Assembly (NCBI GenBank): GCA_917880885.1
Contig: OU862928.1
Location: 41,714,962-41,778,961, forward strand
Direction: 5' to 3'
DNA length: 64,000 nt
Origin: Limnephilus marmoratus
Lineage: Eukaryota; Arthropoda; Insecta; Trichoptera; Limnephilidae
A program made the position numbers and the translations under genes. The notes below the pieces were generated by a model, which ran no database searches, was not told where the DNA came from, and saw only the letters and a program-made list of their open reading frames with translations. Below are positions 63,706 to 64,000 of the stretch, in pieces (within the stretch, counting starts at the first letter, position 1; each line of letters begins with the position of its first letter).

Positions 63706-64000
63706 TGTTAGCGCTCTCCTCTAACATTCGTAATTTCGTATCTCCCACGGACATATGAATATATCTGGACCTGCCCTAAGTGATAAAAACGTATTATTTC
63801 CCCCTCCACATGGCGCCGGCTGTAGCTCCTCCTTGGAACCGGCTCGCTCCATGGGGAGGGGATATAGCCTCGCTTCAATCTAAAATGTGTGACGTCATCA
63901 TTCTTGCCGTGAACAGCGAGAAGCTGACATCCATACATTTAACGAAATAACGGCAGCTTGTGCTATACAATATATCTACGTATCAATGTACACATAGCGA
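63706..64000. repeat. TGACGTCA-bearing repeat, second copy
   Basis: 63740-63915 matches the reverse complement of 32340-32515 (ATATATCTGGACCTGCCCTA, GGAACCGGCTCGCTCCATGG, GTGTGACGTCATCATTCTTG). One copy of the 19-bp motif is present rather than the facing pair. The element runs on to near the window end. Confidence 0.55.

Overview
This window reads as repeat-dominated nuclear DNA of an arthropod, most likely an insect. It is AT-rich and has eukaryotic features throughout: poly(A) or microsatellite-tailed non-LTR retrotransposons, tRNA-derived SINE-like units, an LTR element with a tRNA-Trp primer site, Penelope-like, Helitron-, hAT- and Crypton-type remnants, and interstitial TTAGG repeats (the common insect telomere unit). 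I found no convincing single-copy host gene, rRNA gene or functional tRNA gene. Every protein-like stretch I recognise belongs to a mobile element, and most are truncated or frameshifted. The species cannot be named from the sequence.

Layout. 0-5 kb: 3' ends of Jockey/CR1-like LINEs and a repeat with a distinctive palindromic 3' tail. 5.2-6.25 kb: an RTE-type fragment with a 12-bp target duplication inside an older palindromic repeat. 6.9-14.5 kb: two damaged copies of a LINE with a C-terminal zinc finger and restriction-like endonuclease (R2 superclade). The first copy is split by a young, non-coding LTR retrotransposon (7244-9181). The second is arranged as an inverted 5' part followed by a forward 3' part. 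14.7-35 kb: a graveyard of LINE 3' ends, SINEs, a solo LTR (16725-17586), telomere-like and 15-bp minisatellites (22.7-23.65 kb), a Crypton-type recombinase end (27.4 kb), a roughly 20-bp minisatellite (28.1-29.3 kb) and long foldback elements (32.6-33.4 kb).

35.2-40.2 kb: a 5-kb Penelope-like insertion with near-identical inverted arms of about 1.86 kb around its RT core, flanked by a 13-bp target duplication. A related empty site lies at 52.3 kb. 44.9-50.25 kb: an almost full-length I-superclade LINE (gag-like ORF1, endonuclease, RT, RNase H, zinc knuckle) with a 13-bp target duplication. Three visible lesions disable it. 50.4-64 kb: more nested SINE, MITE, hAT, Helitron and LINE remnants.

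How the parts relate. The window records layers of nested insertion: elements interrupt older elements and in several places the target duplications are still readable. Two points could be new. One 3' hairpin plus poly(A) tail is shared by a coding LINE end and by an unrelated non-coding body, as in a LINE/SINE partnership. Short sequences resembling the hammerhead ribozyme core also recur at Penelope-type ends and in a small dispersed repeat. Family names below rest on motifs read by eye; no database search was possible.
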